NCBI GenBank assembly: GCA_031259655.1
Contig: JAIRLF010000338.1
Location: 1-9,485, forward strand
Direction of reading: 5' to 3'
Length of the DNA: 9,485 nt
Source of the DNA: Prevotellaceae bacterium
GTDB taxonomy: Bacteria; Bacteroidota; Bacteroidia; Bacteroidales; UBA932
Made by a program: the position numbers and the translations under genes. The notes below the pieces were generated by a model. The model saw nothing but the letters and a program-made list of their open reading frames with translations. It did not search any database and was not told the DNA's origin. Each line of letters begins with the position of its first letter. Positions within the stretch are counted from its first letter, which is position 1. Positions 7,366-9,485 of this stretch are shown piece by piece.

Positions 7366-7499
7366 GTTTTTTGTAAAAAAAGATTTGAAAAACGGCAATA
7401 CGGACAGGGAGGGGAGAGCTCGCAGACGGTGTTTGTCGTCGAAAACGCTTTTTCGCAATTGAAGATTACTGCGCCGGCGAGAGTCATAACCGTGCTGTC

Positions 7500-7531
7500 A
7501 AAAAGGGCTGTTTTTCTTTGAAAAACAGCCC
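7500..7531 (-). terminator. Intrinsic terminator of the DUF1080 gene
   Basis: GGGCTGTTTTT (7505-7515) and AAAAACAGCCC (7521-7531) form a perfect 11-bp stem with a 5-nt loop. In the minus direction it is followed immediately by five T (7504-7500). It starts 37 nt after the stop codon of the DUF1080 gene and isolates that unit from dnaK. Confidence 0.92.
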
Positions 7532-7568
7532 CAACACATAAAATCTTATAAAAATGGAAATAAATTAA

Positions 7569-8906
7569 TTACAGTTCCTTAATCTTTATATTTTTAAACC
7601 AGACTTCGTCGCCATGGTCTTGCAAGAGGATATGACCTTCGGCAGCATTACCGAAATCAGGCCAGTCTTTGTATTTGCTGTATGCAACTAGGGCGTTCCA
7701 CATCTGATTATTACGTTCGTATTCCACCACTTTGATTCCATTGAGCAGGTGTTCCACATGATTATCCATAACGACAACCGTAGCATTATTGAACTCGTTG
7801 ATATTAAAGTTCCCGGAGTTTATTGTCGGAATCAGGTCGTATAAAGAGCCGAGCGTTCTGTTACCTTTCACACCCAGTTTGGCATCGGGATGTTTTTTGT
7901 CGTCAAGAATCTGAAACTCACAGCCGATAGCAGAACCTTCGCCTTTATTCAAATCGGGATTTACGAAATATTTTATTCCGCTGTTTGCTCCCGGCGTGAT
8001 TTTGAAGTCCACTTTGAGGATAAAGTTTCTGTATTTTCGGACAGTAACGATATCGCCGCCATTGGTCGATTCTCCGCCGCCGCTTTTATGCACTTTCAAT
8101 ATTCCGTTTTCGATTGTCCAGCCTTTTTGAGGGAAAGCATTGATTTTCGCGCCTCTCCAGCCCTCGGTTGTTTTTCCGTCCCACAAGAGTTTCCATCCGT
8201 CCGCAGCTTCGGCAGGCGATATGCTGTTAACGACAGTGTTTATTTCGGGAGCGGTCGAGTTGGTTTGATATTGAGCAACATTTGTCGTGCATATACGAAT
8301 ATCTTTCCAACTGACGGTTTTGCCGTTGAGGTCCTTATTGTTGCCGATGCTGTGAACTTGCAGTGCGATAAATCCCTCCGGCGTCATATCGTCCCAGAGG
8401 TTGGTGCAGGCGAGGTCGTTAATCCATGTACGGATTGAATTTCCGACAGCTTCGATTCGAGCTTTGTGCCAGACGCCGGATTTCAACGTCTTGATAGCGG
8501 CAGGGTTTGCATTCGGCGGATATAACCAGCCTCTGCGTTCTTCGTCGTATACGCTTCCCGAGCATTGTCCGTCGATTTCGAATTGATATCCATACACTTT
8601 ACCCTTGTGATAATCTTTCCGGCTTTGACTGCGAAACTGAACGCCGGAATTGAGTCCTTCGTCGATTTTAAAATCGAACTCAAGAATAAAATCGCCGTAA
8701 TTGTTCTCTGTAACAAGAAAAGTATTAGGCGTATTCATTTTATAAACACCTGTGATAACGCCGTCTTTCACTTTAAATTCCGCGCTACCGTTGAGTTTTT
8801 TCCATCCTTTCAGATTTTTACCGTTACACAAAGGAGTCCATTCCTGAGCAAACAGCGTGCCCGACAGTAAAAAAACGAGTATAAATAAAATATGTCTGTT
8901 TTGCAT
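7569..8906 (-). CDS. Secreted protein with two DUF1080 modules (3-keto-glycoside hydrolase/lyase type)
   Basis: The 445-residue protein has a signal peptide at 1-20 (MQNRH, hydrophobic core, LFA-QE cleavage) without a lipobox, so it should be periplasmic. Two DUF1080 (PF06439) jelly-roll modules follow, about 22-208 and 236-445. Each opens with a W-T-P-L/W-K-L-L strand plus a G-W motif and carries a SG(V/I)-(Q/K)-(F/Y) strand. Both keep a GS(V/L)YD motif, at 117-121 in the first and 353-357 in the second. Members of this family cleave glycosides whose sugar has been oxidised to the 3-keto form; which module is catalytic here is not clear from sequence. The frame extends upstream to a TTG at 8936, but that lies in a stem-loop; the ATG at 8906, after an AAAAAAAGG leader and directly before the signal peptide, is chosen. 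A Gfo/Idh-type oxidoreductase gene lies just upstream on the same strand, matching that pathway. Confidence 0.88.
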   Translation of the reverse strand: MQNRHILFILVFLLSGTLFAQEWTPLCNGKNLKGWKKLNGSAEFKVKDGVITGVYKMNTPNTFLVTENNYGDFILEFDFKIDEGLNSGVQFRSQSRKDYHKGKVYGYQFEIDGQCSGSVYDEERRGWLYPPNANPAAIKTLKSGVWHKARIEAVGNSIRTWINDLACTNLWDDMTPEGFIALQVHSIGNNKDLNGKTVSWKDIRICTTNVAQYQTNSTAPEINTVVNSISPAEAADGWKLLWDGKTTEGWRGAKINAFPQKGWTIENGILKVHKSGGGESTNGGDIVTVRKYRNFILKVDFKITPGANSGIKYFVNPDLNKGEGSAIGCEFQILDDKKHPDAKLGVKGNRTLGSLYDLIPTINSGNFNINEFNNATVVVMDNHVEHLLNGIKVVEYERNNQMWNALVAYSKYKDWPDFGNAAEGHILLQDHGDEVWFKNIKIKEL

Positions 8907-8922
8907 TTTACCTTTTTTTAAA

Positions 8923-8962
8923 GATAACACCCTCAAACATGGGGTTCGTCAAGGGTGTTATC
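8923..8962 (-). promoter_or_regulatory. Intercistronic 10-bp stem-loop before the DUF1080 gene
   Basis: GATAACACCC (8923-8932) and GGGTGTTATC (8953-8962) form a perfect 10-bp stem with a 20-nt loop. It lies 28 nt after the oxidoreductase stop and 16 nt before the chosen DUF1080 ATG. On the minus strand the stem is followed by TTTAAAAAAAGG; on the plus strand by A plus six T. A leaky terminator, processing site or attenuator between the two genes is plausible. The stem argues against translation starting at the TTG within its loop. Confidence 0.65.
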
Positions 8963-8990
8963 ATTTTTTATACATAATAATTTAAAAACT

Positions 8991-9485
8991 TCATAATTTA
9001 TAATACTGTTCCCAGCCTTTACGCGGCGGCAAACCTGTCAGCATTGCATTGGCAAACGCATTGTTGGTGATTTGGTTCAGCCGGCAGTCGAAATACAATG
9101 GAGAGTTCAGTCGTTGAGCTATCACGCCAAGTGAAAAGACTTGACTTAAAGAACCGTGAATCTCGAACGGCGAACGGGTTTTTTCCTTGCCCAGACATGC
9201 GCGCAGGAAATTTGCATAGTGATTCGACGGGCTTGCCGGAACTTCCGGGAGTTTAAGGTCTTTCGCCTTTTCTTCCGGAATTATCGACAGAGTGGAACCG
9301 TGCGAACCGCCTTTGAATGTCAAATCTTTGCTGTAAATAATCTTACCCGGATTGATTGAGGATGCGACTATTTCGCCCTGTCCGGATGGAGGAATACCTT
9401 CGGCAAGTTCGGATTTTCCGTAACCTTTCGGGATTGGAGGCAAGTTGTTTACGCCGTCGTACCAAGTCAAATCAACAGGCGGCAT
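8991..9485 (-). CDS. Gfo/Idh/MocA-family oxidoreductase, C-terminal part (cut by window edge)
   Basis: Only the last 164 residues are in the window; the N-terminal NAD(P)-binding Rossmann domain lies beyond position 9485, and the methionine at the edge is taken as internal. The visible part matches the C-terminal region of Bacteroidetes-type Gfo/Idh/MocA proteins: PPVDLTWYDG (2-11), the beta-strand region with LTFKGGSHGS and PEEKAKDLKLPEVP, then NHYANFLRACLG leading into helices, and a C-terminal PRKGWEQYYKL end. Such proteins oxidise or reduce sugar hydroxyl groups with a nicotinamide cofactor. Together with the DUF1080 gene 84 nt downstream on the same strand, it is best read as the 3-dehydrogenation step of glycoside breakdown, but the substrate is unknown and the export signal cannot be seen. 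Confidence 0.85.
   Translation of the reverse strand: MPPVDLTWYDGVNNLPPIPKGYGKSELAEGIPPSGQGEIVASSINPGKIIYSKDLTFKGGSHGSTLSIIPEEKAKDLKLPEVPASPSNHYANFLRACLGKEKTRSPFEIHGSLSQVFSLGVIAQRLNSPLYFDCRLNQITNNAFANAMLTGLPPRKGWEQYYKL

Larger units (their letters stand above)
7155..7499. other. Upstream region of dnaK without a gene
   Basis: This is the long gap between the dnaK start and the terminator of the DUF1080 gene. The part next to dnaK (to about 7340) is very A+T rich; 7380-7499 is closer to genome composition. Besides the sigma-54-like element and the TGACA palindrome, it holds an 11-bp direct repeat TTTTTTGTAAA at 7245-7255 and 7367-7377, each preceded by GTCAG a few bases before. A weak stem CGAAAA/TTTTCG lies at 7440-7455. 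Two short overlapping frames of 63-66 residues on opposite strands have no family features and are not accepted as genes. Confidence 0.5.

Noticed and set aside
7262..7487. Short overlapping frames of 66 (plus) and 63 (minus) residues in the dnaK upstream gap
   Set aside because: They overlap on opposite strands, contain the palindrome and repeats, are partly extremely A+T rich, and lack family features.
7155..7499. CIRCE/HrcA operator for dnaK
   Set aside because: No TTAGCACTC-N9-GAGTGCTAA-like inverted repeat is present in the upstream region.
7890..8438. 182-residue plus-strand open frame opposite the DUF1080 gene
   Set aside because: It is fully antisense to conserved DUF1080 motifs and has no recognisable domain.
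8907..8936. Ten-residue N-terminal extension of the DUF1080 protein
   Set aside because: It would start at a TTG inside the loop of a perfect stem; the ATG at 8906 begins a clean signal peptide.

Overview
The window reads as a chromosomal fragment of an anaerobic, glycan-degrading Bacteroidales bacterium. No rRNA or taxonomic marker beyond DnaK is present, so genus is not assigned. The reasons are: DnaK ends in a bare EEVK tail; exported glycosidases have SPI-type signal peptides; RBSs are A-rich with almost no Shine-Dalgarno; one promoter matches the Bacteroidetes -33/-7 type (TTTG...TAnnTTTG); and tandem DUF1080 and Gfo/Idh/MocA genes are typical of this group. All six protein genes lie on the minus strand, so transcription runs from high to low coordinates.

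Layout in transcription order: (1) 9485-8991, C-terminal part of a Gfo/Idh/MocA-family oxidoreductase cut by the window edge; (2) a 10-bp stem-loop, then 8906-7569, a secreted two-module DUF1080 (3-keto-glycoside hydrolase/lyase type) protein, closed by a strong intrinsic terminator (7500-7531); (3) a 414-nt gap holding a sigma-54-like -24/-12 element and an upstream palindrome, then dnaK (7154-5250) and its own strong terminator (5178-5219); (4) a Bacteroidetes-type promoter (5069-5097), then a membrane-anchored M23 peptidase (5045-4176), L-fucose isomerase (4125-2341), a 9-bp intercistronic stem-loop, and a secreted GH29 alpha-L-fucosidase (2258-492); (5) positions 1-491, non-coding and dense in inverted and direct repeats (probable REP-like/mobile-element debris).

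Functionally there are two carbohydrate blocks around a chaperone gene. The Gfo/Idh plus DUF1080 pair fits the oxidation-then-cleavage route for glycosides, in which a 3-hydroxyl is oxidised to a ketone and the linkage is then cut by the DUF1080 protein. The GH29 plus FucI pair fits periplasmic release of L-fucose and its cytoplasmic isomerisation to L-fuculose; kinase, aldolase and permease are not in the window. The M23 gene appears to share the fucose transcript, because no terminator is seen between it and fucI. The least ordinary signals are the possible sigma-54/enhancer control of dnaK, the matched hairpins placed 16-17 nt before the two secreted-enzyme genes, and the repeat block at the left end.
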